Shown here piece after piece: positions 21,711 through 32,512 of a stretch of DNA of 64,000 bases. The stretch is from Malachius bipustulatus (taxonomy: Eukaryota > Arthropoda > Insecta > Coleoptera > Melyridae), in contig OU342630.1 in the NCBI GenBank assembly GCA_910589415.1, positions 5,518,001 to 5,582,000 of the forward strand, read 5' to 3'. Below the pieces are notes generated by a model. The model was not told where the DNA came from, made no database searches, and saw nothing but the letters and a program-made list of their open reading frames with translations. The position numbers and the translations under genes were made by a program. The first letter of the stretch is position 1. The number at the start of each line of letters is the position of its first letter.

Positions 21711-24237
21711 TATCGGGTGATCCACAAAATTTTTCATCAACTACACCATTTTCAGGTGTAATTGAGAATAGTCAAATGTAATTCAGAATGCATCAATTGT
21801 AATTGAGAATAGTGAAATATAATTCAGAATGCGTCATTTGTAATTGAGAATAGTAAAATTTAATTGAGAATGCATCAATTGTAATTGAGAATGCGTTAAT
21901 CGTAATTGAGAAACCATCAAAAGGAATTGAGAAAGCGTTAAATATGTAATTAGGAGAGTATCAAATGAAATTCAGAATCGATCAATTGAAATTGAGATAA
22001 TGTAAAATTCGTAAATTTCACATACAAGTCCCAGCATTTTCAACCACGTTCCACGAGGCTGCTTTAGCTATGGAACCAATGCTAGTTGGACAATAGTTGG
22101 ACAATTGTTAGCTTTCTATGTAGTAATTAGGATTTTTATGCACGCATAGTTTTTTATAGTTGAATATGTATTTTTTTAAGTTAAGATCTTATGTAATTCA
22201 TTTGCATTTTTGACCTATTCTCAGTTATACAATTTACGCATTCTGAATTGCATTTGACTATTCTCAATTACATTTGACGCATTCTGAATTACATTTGACT
22301 ATTCTAAATTACATTTGACGCATTCAGAATTACATTTGACTATTCTCAATTACATTTGACGCATTCTGAATTACATTTGACTATTCTCAATTACATTTGA
22401 CGCATTCTGAAATGCATTTAATCGTTTCTCAATTACAACTGGAAAAGGTGTAGTGCCTTGGAAAAAATGAAGCATATCTGCCAGTCTGTCAGATAAAATA
22501 TAAAATGCAAACTATTGGTCGGTGTGCTCAGGTGCAATGAGCCCAGATATGACTGCAATAGCTATCTCTCTGTTCCAAGGCACTACACCTTTTCCAGTTG
22601 TAATTGAGAAACGATTAAATGCATTTCAGAATGCGTCAAATGTAATTGAGAATAGTCAAATGTAATTCAGAATGTGTAAATTGTAATTGAGAATAGGTCA
22701 AAAATGCAAATGAATTACATAAGATCTTAACTTCAAAAAAATTTACATATCCTAATTACTATACAGGGTGTCCCATCGTATAGAATTCTCGCGAAAAGTA
22801 CACTTTATAATTAATTTAGAGTATTTTATTCGCGGCACATTCATGAATAATTTAATTCTCTATAATCTGGTCTAATTAGCATGTTTGTAGTGAACTTAGT
22901 TAAGCGTGCAGTCGCGAAAAACTAATTAAGCGACAAAAAAAAATCTGATTTTTCTAATATCAATAAATTCTAAATATCATTAGAAATCCGCCTGTGAAAT
23001 TAGAAATTGAAAATTCATAATGCTAATGCCATAAATTGCAGATAATGTCAAATCAGGCAAAATCAGATATGATTTATGATAATTTTTGTTTGTAAAGTTA
23101 TTAAATGTGGTGAAAGGCACAAAAGATGGTCAAGTGTGCTAGTTATTTACGACTTAGTTGAGAGTAAACACTTTGCATTCTCCTCTACAAAGGCGGACTG
23201 CAATTCTATGAAATAGGGGTAGAAACTTTTCTCCAGGTACCTGTGTAAATAACAAAGCAGCTTATTCACAGCATGTGACTAAAGTTGTAAATTGTAGCTG
23301 TAGTGACGGGTTTATAATCTTAATCATAAACTTTATTTCGATTTTATGTCCAAATTTGATGGCAAATTACTCAATTATGGTTAAAGATATCGATTAACAA
23401 ATTACTTTTTCTTATAGAAGAAACTTTTTTCTACAAGTGTATGAAAAATCATTGAGATGCGATTAGTATTTCGATATAAAATCGAGGTCGAAAATCGGAA
23501 GTCACATTTAATTAATTTACCAAAAATGATTACATCATATCATAGTAGGTTTAATGTAATCCACGTATGTAAATTTTCATATAAAAATTTTAATTAGAAA
23601 TACCCTTTTTCGCGAGAATTCTATACGATGGGACACCCACTATAGAAAACTAACAATTCTCCAACTATTGTCCAACTATCATAAGTTCCATCCATAGCTA
23701 AAGCAGCCTGGTGGAACGTGGTAGAGTTTTGCGCAGTGCGGGCACAGTCACCATTAACCATAATGGTTTTAGCATGGTCTACTGTTTCTTCTAAATAGAA
23801 TATATCAACTACTGCTCAGCTACTCCAGGCCCATTTGTGTTGTGTTCATAAAATGCTGTGACGTATGTGAAATTTACGAATTTTACATTATCTCAATTTC
23901 AATTGATCCATTCTGAATTCCATTTGATAGTTTCCTACTTACATTTAACGCTTTCTCAATTCCATTTGATGGTTTCTCAATTACAATTGACGCATTCTCA
24001 ATTACAATTGATGCATTCTGAATTACATTTGGTTATTTTCAATTACAAATGACGCATTCTGAATTACATTTCACTATTCTCAATTACAATTGATGCATTC
24101 TGAATTAAATTTAACTATTCTCAATTACAAATGACGCATTCTGAATTTCATTTGACTATTCTCAATTACATTTAACCGTTTCTCAATTACACCTGGAAAT
24201 GGTGTAGTTGATGAAAAATTTTGTGGATTACACGATA
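21711..24237. mobile_element. multi-layer foldback element with 21 bp subrepeats
   Basis: The ends TATCGGGTGATCCACAAAAT and its inverted partner at 24215-24237 bound the unit. Both outer arms carry arrays of a 21-base unit alternating AATTGAGAAT and AATTCAGAAT phrases. Inside, the arms share GCTGCTTTAGCTATGGA and TTGGACAATAGTTGGACAA. A second inverted repeat (about 22175-22740) is centred on a third (22441-22598, GGAAAAGGTGTAGTGCC ends). A separate TIR element has inserted at 22764-23640. There is no protein-coding capacity. Confidence 0.85.
22764..23640. mobile_element. 877 bp TIR element nested in the foldback unit
   Basis: The ends CAGGGTGTCCCATCGTATAG and the inverse at 23608-23640 give about 32-base terminal repeats with two mismatches at the tip. 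TA flanks both ends (22762-22763 and 23641-23642), a TA target duplication. Removing it restores the flanking arm: the left and right flanks read continuously as the inverse of 22110-22135. No open frame of note; non-autonomous and mariner-like by target choice. Confidence 0.88.
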
Positions 24238-24683
24238 TGAATAATAATCTAATATTGCATTTTGAATATTACTAATGTTCACTGAATGTTTATTTAACAT
24301 CTCAAAACAAACATTAGAATCTTAATATTGCCTGAATATTAGAATTATGTTTAATTTTCAATAAATATTAAAGTAATATCTACTGAACATTAGGTGCTAC
24401 CTGGGTATCCTTATAATTCATAGTCGACTAGGTGCGAATAGAGTTGGAATAGACGATACAAATTTATACTATTATTGTCCTTACTACCATAAATAGTAAT
24501 AATATGTCAATATCGTGTTGATTAAAAAAAATTGCCGTAGAGAAAATTAAGCTGGTTTAAAAAATAGCAAAGAAATTTTGTTAAGACTACCTCAGAGGGA
24601 GAGAGAGGTTTTCATATTATATCGATCATAAATTTTTCCAAGAATCAAAATAACTAACTTTCCGATTTTATTTTATTATACAG
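24238..24683 (+). other. intron sequence upstream of the C2 exon
   Basis: Contains the AATATT/GAACATT-type repeats at 24250-24395 and a pyrimidine-rich stretch ending TTATTATACAG at 24683, the acceptor of the following exon. No coding sequence was found. Confidence 0.6.
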
Positions 24684-25056
24684 GTTCTCCAGGCTCGGGA
24701 CATAATTCCCCTGGATCCTAACGGCTTCAGTGATCCTTTTGTGATAATTGAACTGCTTCCCAGGCGCGTATTTTCTCATTGTCCTGAACAGCAGACCAAT
24801 GTACACAAGCGCACACTACACCCTGTCTTTGACGAATGCTTCGAATTCAGCATCACGCTAGAACAATGCAGGACACCTGGAGCAATGATTGCTTTCACCG
24901 TTATGGACCATGATGTGCTAACGGCCAACGATTTCGCTGGCGAAGCCTTCCTTGCACTCTGCACCATACCAGGTATTTCCGACATAGCACCCCGGGTTGA
25001 CAACTTCCACGGATTGAAGCCGATCGAATTGGATCTCATGCAACAGCACCAAAAAA
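24684..25056 (+). CDS. C2-domain exon, Munc13-4/BAIAP3 (staccato) family
   Basis: An internal exon of 373 bases, opening after TTATACAG and closing before GTAAGT, phase 0 in and phase 1 out. It begins VLQARDIIPLDPNGFSDPF, then ELLPRRVF, TLHPVFDECFEFS, FTVMDHDVLTANDFAGEA. This is the C-terminal C2 domain of the Munc13-4/BAIAP3 group, membrane-tethering priming factors for regulated exocytosis. Calcium ligands are intact by pattern: the two loop-1 Asp in DPNGFSD and the three loop-3 Asp in DHDVLTAND. Fly staccato/unc-13-4A is the likely insect counterpart. The N-terminal MUN region and first C2 domain must lie upstream and were not located here. Confidence 0.9.
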
Positions 25057-27300
25057 GTAAGTGTCTACATGTTGAGGTAAGGTATGTCGACAATGTCGTA
25101 ACTTATCAAAGCTTATATATAGGGTGATCCGTGAAAGTGGTCAATTAGGAATATAGTATACAGCAAGAGCCCGCGACTGCCAGACCTTCGTCATTTTATA
25201 AAAGCTGAAAGTTTCTGCGCGCATGTCTCCAACACAGGTAGGAACAATGGCTTTGGATCATCATGGTTTTGGCAGATAACAGCTGAAGAAGATGTATAAA
25301 GTCACTCCTCAAGATCTTTGAAGTACAAAGTTTAATTTTGTTGAAACTTGAAGGGCATGTAGGAAATGCAACAATAGGTGAAAATTTTCCTGTAGACATG
25401 AGTCGTTGGAGATTTAGCTTTCATTATTATTATTACTGAGCAGTGCCACTGGCCTGTAGTTGTTTGGTATGGTCTCTTTGCCTTGCTTGTTAATAGGCTA
25501 AACTCGCGCGCATTTCCAGCATAAAGAAAACATTCCCTTTTTATAAGACATGTTGAATATTCGACAGAAAACAGGTACAGCTCACCCGCGTAATTTGTAA
25601 GGACGATAACTGGTACGTCATCGGGACCGGAAGCTTTGTTTGGGTCCAAAGCTAACATAATGAGCTTAATGACCCGCTGACGGAATACAATGTCTGACAT
25701 TTTGGATTCTACTGAAGGGATAATAAGCGGAGTTTTTCCCTGAAAATCGATGAAAGAGTATGCAGAAAATAATTGCGCCAACAGGTTGGCCGTCTCAGAA
25801 GCCGTCGATGCAATTGTCCCGTCGATCCGTATCAGTGGTGATTTGGTGAAATTCTGAACTGCCGTAGCAACCGACGAAAAGGATTTCGAACTGAAGCTGT
25901 GGTGATTTGTGCCGTCGGGTCTTATTCGCCACTGCTGAAAAGCAAGTTGTTTGGACGCGACAGCTACCTTGCATCTTTTATTGAACCAAAGTTTTGCTGT
26001 TTGAGGTCCGTTTTTTTAAGGAATGTAGGCTTCCATGTATGCTAAGATGACTTGAGCAACTGCCCTAGCAAAAACAGATAGATCACCAGAGCCGAAACAC
26101 GCGCTCCTCCGTGAAAAAGATCGATAGTGTTCTCTGAGTTCTTCCCATTTGGCCGATTTATAGTGTCAAACTACACGTGGTTTACTTGCTTCTTTGACAC
26201 CAATAATTGGTAGGACACATGAATTTGAGGCGAGTTTGTGGTGTGAGGAACCCAATGACAAAGAAACTTAATGAAGGTATAAATTTGCGGATTAGTACTC
26301 AAAAAGAGATCCAGAAGGCTAGCAAAGTCTCCCTCGCGATAGGGAATGCGGGTTGGTACGTCAACGAACTGGGTAAAGCCACAGCTGATAGCAAAAGCTT
26401 CAGCTTCTCATCCTTCTTCGTCATTCAAATTAGAGTGTTTAGGTAAGTCAGTTTGTGTTATGTACATTGAAGTCTCCCAAGATTGCTATCTCTGCTTTAG
26501 GATAATTTATCTGTAGAAAATTAACAGTATTTGTCAGGGACTTAAAAGTGTCTATACTGCTTATCGCTTGGTGGTCGGTATAAGCAACAGATAAATCTAG
26601 TCATTTGGTGCTCTTTTATCCTAACCCACATGACATCAAAATCCTGAGGCTCCAAGTCTTCCTCACGTTGACGGGAGAGGTCACTTCTGACAAAAACTTC
26701 AATGCTGGTAAAGATAATTAACTGTACTTGACGACGTTTGAACTTTTGTTTCACACAGTGCTAGAATGTGAAGTTTATTTGCCTGAAGATGTTTGTTCAC
26801 TGAATTGATGTCCGTGTTTAAACCTTTAATGTTACAAAAGTCAACTATAAATTTTCCCATTCGAGAGATGTTACTCTTCTTGATCTTGCATGAATGTGCC
26901 CCTGGATTAGCCCCCGTCCGGAGATCCGAATGGGGGATCGTTTTAAGTGCCATCCATGCATTTTTTGTTTCTCGCCACATGCGACCGGAATCTCTGGCAC
27001 AGCAACGAAACGACAGCTCTTTACACAGCCTCACCGGAGGAGGCTGTGTAAGTTCTATGTCCTCTACTATCTGGTTTGCTAGTTTTGGCCAGCCCCGGGT
27101 ATTTGATTTCCTTGGTGCCATCCATATTGGACGACATTCCCCTATCCGCCACCCGGGGAGATTCCCGATGGGGGACTAGCAACCCCGACACGGGTTGCTA
27201 TGTCTTTATTAACGCTGTCTTTATTATGTCTTTATTAAAGTATATTTTTATTTTTGATTGCGACTAATCAGAGGACATTATATTTTATTTTTTGTTCCAG
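25057..27300 (+). other. 2.24 kb intron filled by a LINE fragment
   Basis: Donor GTAAGT at 25057 and acceptor TTTTTTGTTCCAG ending at 27300 bound the intron. Phase 1 on both sides agrees. A TATAGGGTGATCC element edge lies at about 25117-25132, and a minus-strand LINE fragment covers most of the rest. Confidence 0.85.
25330..27190 (-). pseudogene. LINE fragment: endonuclease and start of RT
   Basis: On the minus strand, 27121-26700 encodes FCNIKGLNTDINSVNKHL and LHILALCETKVQ, the opening of an exonuclease-endonuclease-phosphatase domain. 26754-26542 continues with VMWVRIKEHQMTRFICCLYR, and 25781 onward encodes LDPNKASGPDDVPVIVLTN, the start of a Jockey/R1-type reverse transcriptase. Near 25480-25440 a frame-shifted NNYRPVALLS motif follows, then an (AAT)n run. 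The rest of RT is missing and several frame breaks are present. It is unusual in keeping the 5' half rather than the 3' half. Confidence 0.82.
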
Positions 27301-27395
27301 ACCACCCAATCTTAAAAATCTTGGAATCGCGACCTGGCGACCGAATGGCACAAGACTTCGTCAGAAAGCAAAAACAGAGACTAGCTAACAAGTAA
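27301..27395 (+). CDS. terminal exon of the C2-domain (staccato-type) gene
   Basis: Completes the split codon from 25056 and reads HPILKILESRPGDRMAQDF, RKQKQRLANK and stop (TAA 27393-27395). The phase match with the preceding donor, the acceptor and the basic tail make this the true last coding exon. An AATAAA signal at 27441-27446 can serve as polyadenylation signal about 46 bases after the stop. Confidence 0.87.
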
Positions 27396-27440
27396 ACTAT
27401 ATACGATTACATACCTGTTATCCTAATTGCTTTTTTCACA

Positions 27441-27446
27441 AATAAA
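27441..27446 (+). terminator. AATAAA polyadenylation signal of the C2 gene
   Basis: First AATAAA after the stop codon at 27395, in a T-rich context. Position fits a short 3' untranslated region. Confidence 0.5.
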
Positions 27447-27533
27447 TCACGCTTTAATACCTGTTCGTATGGTAAAAATTTTGACAGCGCTTCAATTGTA
27501 ATGTAAGCGACAAATAATAATTGCCTTCTTGGG

Positions 27534-28286
27534 TATACAGAGTGTTCGTTTTGCGAGCTTAAGCATGGTGATCTCCGTTATCTTGAGGGATACAAAGACG
27601 GTTAAATTGGAGCAAAGTTGCTCAATTTTATACTTATTTAGAATGTGAAAAAAAATAAGGATATTTTCAGTCGCTGCTGAAATATACTGAAAAAAATGAA
27701 AAATCAAAATTTCTTATTTTAACATATCTTTTTTATTATTGGAAATTAATTAATTATTGTTTGTAGGCTTACATAAGCCGTCAACAGCTATCCATTTGAC
27801 ATTATAAAAATTTTCAAAGTCAACTAGATTCCAGAGTTTTCATAGCCAACTTTTGTTTTTCTGATGACCACCATATTGGTTTTTTATGTCGTTCGGTATA
27901 AAGTAGTCGAAGTATATTATTATTAATAATTATTATTAATAATATACTTCGAATAGGTATATTAACGTAATTGGGAACAAAATTATACTCTGGGATCTAG
28001 TTGGCTTTGAAAATTGTAATGTCAAATGAGCTTTTGATGACTTATGTAAGTCTACAAAAGATAATTTCATAATTTCCAATAATAAAAGGGATATGGCTAA
28101 ACTAAGAAATTTTTATTTTTCAGTTTTTTCAGGATATTTCAGCAACGACTGGAAATATCCTTAATTTTTTTTCAGATTATCACTCAGCATAGAATTGCGA
28201 AACTTTGCCCCGATTTAACCGACATCGTATCCCTCAAGATAATCGAGATCCCCGTGCTTTAGCTCGAAAAACGGACAACCTGTATA
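27534..28286. mobile_element. palindromic element, CTTACATAAG family copy A
   Basis: The ends TATACAGAGTGTTCGTTTT and its inverse at about 28268-28286 bound two arms of about 370 bases that fold on an (ATT)n centre near 27915-27950. The arms share GCTTACATAAG, ATCCATTTGACATT, TTTTCAAAGTCAACTAGAT and CCATATTGG phrases. No coding capacity. Related interiors occur at 42851-43517, 59206-60174 and about 63395-63710. Confidence 0.85.
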
Positions 28287-29535
28287 CAGAGTAATGAAAG
28301 AGTATCCTAAACAATGCCTATCATTGATCATTATTACATACTTATATATTATATGAAGGTAAATGAAAACATATTACAAACTCTATACTCTATTATTTAC
28401 TTTATGCAACACATAAACGGATATGCAAAATTTTCACACTCATTTGAGCGTAAAAAGTAATAACTTATCGCACTAGTGCGAAGAGTAAGTGTTAAAATGT
28501 CTGAGAATCATAACACTTTCAGCTCCACCTGCTGATAACGTTTTTTGCATAATCGGAACAATTATCTTATATAAACTATTGTATAGTTATAAATACCTAA
28601 TTTTGAATTTGTCAATATTTCTACTTACCGCTTGGACATTAGTAACTGCAACCTGCCAACAAGGAAACCGACGATAGTCAAAAGCGAAATTTTTTGTTAA
28701 ATCGCATCAAAAAATTCATATTAGGATTGTCATTTCAGTTTCGAAACGACATTCTTTCACGCACAAGTGATTAATAGCATGCTGTCTTACGCATTTGTGC
28801 TTAAAACTGAAAAAAAAGTCTATTAAAAGCAAGGTTCTTAAAGCCTGCCTTTTTGACAATATAAAATAATAATCTTTAGTATTCATATTTTGTAATTTTT
28901 GTCGACTTATGTTGTGAATTATAAGCAAGTTTTCATAAATCCCGTCCCTTTGATAGTGTCAAATACAAATTTCTTGAATTCATAACTTCTTGTTTCTTAG
29001 CGATTCAACAAAAAATTTTGTGTAATACGCGTTGCAAAAGCAGTGTATCAAGTACTTGATAAATAATTTTTATCAAACTAGGCGTTCGACATTGCTTGAC
29101 AATTTCCGTTGCGTACTTAACACTTTTTTTGCAACTTCTATCAGAAATAGCTATTTAAAATACAATCTGACATTACCTACCCAAAATATAAAACCTCTAA
29201 ATGTCAAAATGTACCCATTTCTTAAAATATGACCGGATTATATTCGTTGCATAAAGCTTTGTATGATATTTTTGTGTAAAAGTATGTTTAAGGCACTTGT
29301 ATGAATTGTAAAACTCGCTTTTCCTTATTCTGAAAACTTTCATATTCGTGTCCTAAACATTCACGTTTCTCATTAATTGTGTCATAAATACTTACATATA
29401 GCTATACAGGGTGGGGCGCCACTATCGCTTCGGTCTGCGTAGCCTGAACCCTGCGCGATTTAAAAAAATTCGAAACTGGGTGTGGTAAAAGCTAAAGGCC
29501 ATAAACCTTAAAGAAGGAAAAAAGAAATTGGGTTC
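28287..29535. other. intergenic, no gene recognised
   Basis: AT-rich; open frames of 62-70 codons have no recognisable domain. An element edge TATACAGGGTGGGGCGCC lies at 29403-29420, whose partner I could not place with certainty (a candidate CCCCCTGTATA ends at 30286). Confidence 0.45.
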
Positions 29536-30473
29536 TATACAGGGTCATAGCGTCTCTAACTTAAAATTATTTTGGACTAAATGAATAATCTTATATGAGA
29601 GTGACACATAGGTATCAAAGTTATGTTTTTTTTTAAATGGGATACTCTTGTGTTATTGCATTTTTAGATTACCTGAGAAGAAAAAATAGGATTTGTTTTT
29701 ACACTTGGTGTTTAAAATGGGTAGAAACGGCATTATTCTTCGGCATTATTAATGGGGGTACTATACACGAGCGATTTTAAATGTCCCCAAAGGAGGTAAT
29801 CTAAAGGATTACAATCAGTGCTGGGAAAGATACTTTAAAAAGTATCTAGATACAAGATACTTTCTAAAAAGTATCTTAAGATACATTTAGATCAAGACAC
29901 TAAGAATCAAAAGTATCTTAGATAGAAGATACTTCTAAAACTATCTAAGATACTTTCAAAAATCTATCTTAGATACTTAAAAGTATCTTAGATACTCAAA
30001 GTATCCTAGTGTGTTGTTGAGAAAGTTAAGGTTGTTCAACTTCTCTGATAGTGTTTTAAAGTTCTTTTCCAGCACTGGTAACCATAGCCTCCGTTATTAT
30101 TTCTATAACAATTATTACTTTTATCGTTTCATAAATTTTTAAAATGAAATTCTTGAAACTTTGAGGGCGTATATCTTTCTTAAAAAGTGTTTCTGGACAC
30201 GCCTGTGTATAAATTATTTTCATTATTTTAGTCTGAAGAATCAGCCTGTGAAGTTTGGCCAACCTTACAGTAAACCCCCTGTATAACTCACAAACTACTC
30301 ATCTTCAACACAAACTGTAAACTAATTTTATCTTTTCCAGACAATCTAAAAATTCAATAACATAACAGCATTCCAATAAAAAAAAAACATAAATTTAGTA
30401 TTCCATTCTAGCATATGGGACATTCTGTGTAGTCCACAATAATTTTAAGTTATTGACACTACGACCCTATATA
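29536..30473. mobile_element. foldback element, ATAAACAAGTG family, interrupted
   Basis: TATACAGGGTCATAGCG at 29536 and CGACCCTATATA ending at 30473 are inverted. Inside, TCAAAGTTATG and TTATTGCATTTTTAGATTAC on the left match inverted copies at 30300-30420. This is the family also seen at 40222-40860 and 44646-45099. The middle has been replaced by other sequence, including the hAT-like element at 29816. Confidence 0.72.
29816..30077. mobile_element. 262 bp hAT-like MITE rich in AGATACTT
   Basis: The ends CAGTGCTGGGAAAG and CTTTTCCAGCACTG are inverted, and CAGTG tips are typical of hAT elements. The interior is a run of AGTATCT/AGATACTT phrases in both orientations. The flanking 8-mers match only partly (ATTACAAT and GTAACCAT). 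Confidence 0.72.
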
Positions 30474-30489
30474 AAACCCCTGTCAACTA

Positions 30490-30990
30490 ACCATGAATGC
30501 TCTAGCAAAAAGCAACAAAGTAGTTCTGGTCTAGATTCCGGGCCATGCTGGATATGGAGAGAACGAATTTGTCGACTCTTTAGCCAGGAAAGGTGCCGAA
30601 TTCCAATTTATTGGACCAGAACCAGCATTTGTCATATCACCAGATATTTCCAAAGCAACACTACGAAGATCAAGGAACTATTGGAGCTTAACAGGAAAGA
30701 ACTGAAAGCGCTAATAGGCCTATATATTCTGGGCACTGTAAGCTGAATCATCATCTGCACAGAATGAGCTTAGCGATCAGCGCTGAATGACCCTTAGCTT
30801 CCAGGATGACGAAACAGCAAACACATTCTATGTGAGTGTCCCGCTTTGGGAAAGACCAGATTACAAACCTTCGAGAGAGACTTTTTCACACCGAAGGACC
30901 TGGATAATTAACAACTTACAGACAAGATGGTCAGCTTCCTCAAAGAATCTGAGCTGATGGGGTTAATGTAGCGCGACTAGATGTGACACA
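30490..30990 (+). pseudogene. LINE RNase H domain remnant
   Basis: A frame at about 30500-30680 reads IPGHAGYGENEFVDSLARKG followed by PEPAFVISP, typical of the RNase H domain of Jockey-like ORF2. In-frame stops interrupt it (before IPGHAG and later). The Cys/His tail that normally follows is only faintly visible around 30790-30890. Dead 3' fragment. Confidence 0.75.
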
Positions 30991-31467
30991 ATAGATTTTC
31001 GGTCGCAGTGTAGGTGTCACAATGGCCCACTCACGATCAATCTAATCTATAATATAATATAAAACCCAGTTTTGAGTTTTTTTAAATCGTCCACGGTTCA
31101 CGCATGTTTTCATTTATTATATTGATATAATAATATTTGTAAAATATATAATAGAGAGGGAGATTTATTACGTCGCTACTGTTCATTATCTGCTTAATTA
31201 CTGATTCGGTGCTTAGAGCGAATATTCCAAACTGTCAGTTTTTATCCAAAAAGCAACATTAACCCACTATTTTGAAGGAAATTTATTCCCCTTGTTTTTC
31301 TATGAAGCAACGGTCATACTTATCTCTGCTCAGAGAAAAATTATGCGAAAAAAAATTAAAACGAAAATAAAATGTTTTTTGTTTATTTCAAATTTATGAA
31401 ACAAATTGATATAATAATAAATTATTGTATCAATTACAGCAATTCGATTTTTAAAAAACAATAATGC
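30991..31467. other. intergenic, no gene recognised
   Basis: AT-rich, with no coding stretch or clear element end. Confidence 0.45.
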
Positions 31468-31762
31468 TTTCTGAGCGACACATTTCCCCTGATGGTATGG
31501 TGAAGACAGAGACATCGATGTTTCAATGGTCATTTCCATCGCATCAGTCATCAGTCATCTTTTCAGTCGTCAGATGGTATTTGCCTTGCAAGTCACTATG
31601 TTTCCGACAAATCATTTGCTTATATATGCTTTGGTTTTCTTTCTGATCGGCACACTCCTCTGGTGGTGGTGATGTGACAGACTGATGAGATGGAAATGAC
31701 CATTGAAACATCGATGTCTCTGACTTCAGCATACCATTGGGGCAAATGTGTCGTTCAGAGAG
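31468..31762. repeat. inverted repeat with 85 bp arms
   Basis: Arms at about 31468-31552 and 31678-31762 are inverted copies with few mismatches, sharing GACACATTT, GAGACATCGATGTTTCAATG and GGTCATTTCCATC. Each arm translates outside-in to the same short peptide (ETSMFQWSFPSHQS). The loop of about 125 bases continues that minus-strand frame. Likely a small foldback element or an inverted duplication of a once-coding segment. Confidence 0.7.
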
Positions 31763-32510
31763 TAGCTAATTGAAAAAGTTGTTTGTTTTGATGAATTTTA
31801 CAACTCGTTGAAAGAAATGTCTCAACTTAAAAATCATCAAGTTTACTTTAAATCATGATGATTTAAATAATAATAATGCTGCTAAAGTGCATGGCAATTT
31901 GCGGCACAGTACTGTAGCTTTAGCCACGGCAATTATGTATATCATTACAAAAATGGTGCTCACTGACAATACATTATGGAATTTTAAATTGAATTTTAAT
32001 GAAAATTCTGTAATATAAAATTTATTCAAATTTTAACACCAACTGCCAGTAGCGTAGACGTAATACCTTAACCTCTCGTTTCCTACGTTAATGAAATTGA
32101 GCACTGAAATTGTATATAACATTTAAATGAATTAACAAACGTAGAATTATGTATTTTTTATATACTCGGCTTTTGGTCAAAAGACGAGTTTAATTAGAAT
32201 TTGTACCATAATTTTACATTATATAGGTATGTGAATTAATTGCCACCATTAATAAGTACAGGGTTATACAAATAGCAGAATATCATATCAAAGTTTTTAA
32301 CAATCAGTTTTACTTGGAATTTTCAATCAACATAATATATCATTTGTATCACCCTGTGTATTATTATTAACTTTGAATGTTCTAAAATTTCTGTCACTTA
32401 TTATTTATTAAATGTTAAGAACATAATTCTAGACTTTTCTATTCTAAAGCTACTTTTCTATGACACTGTGTAAATAATTATTGTGTAACATGATTAACTA
32501 TGTAAACTTA
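31763..32510. other. intergenic, no gene recognised
   Basis: AT-rich sequence without coding signs or obvious repeats. Confidence 0.45.
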
Positions 32511-32512
32511 TA

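Noticed and set aside
24776..25093. 105-codon minus frame opposite the C2 exon
   Set aside because: Shadow of the conserved C2 coding exon.
26793..27179. 128-codon plus-strand frame in the intron
   Set aside because: It is the shadow of the minus-strand LINE endonuclease fragment.
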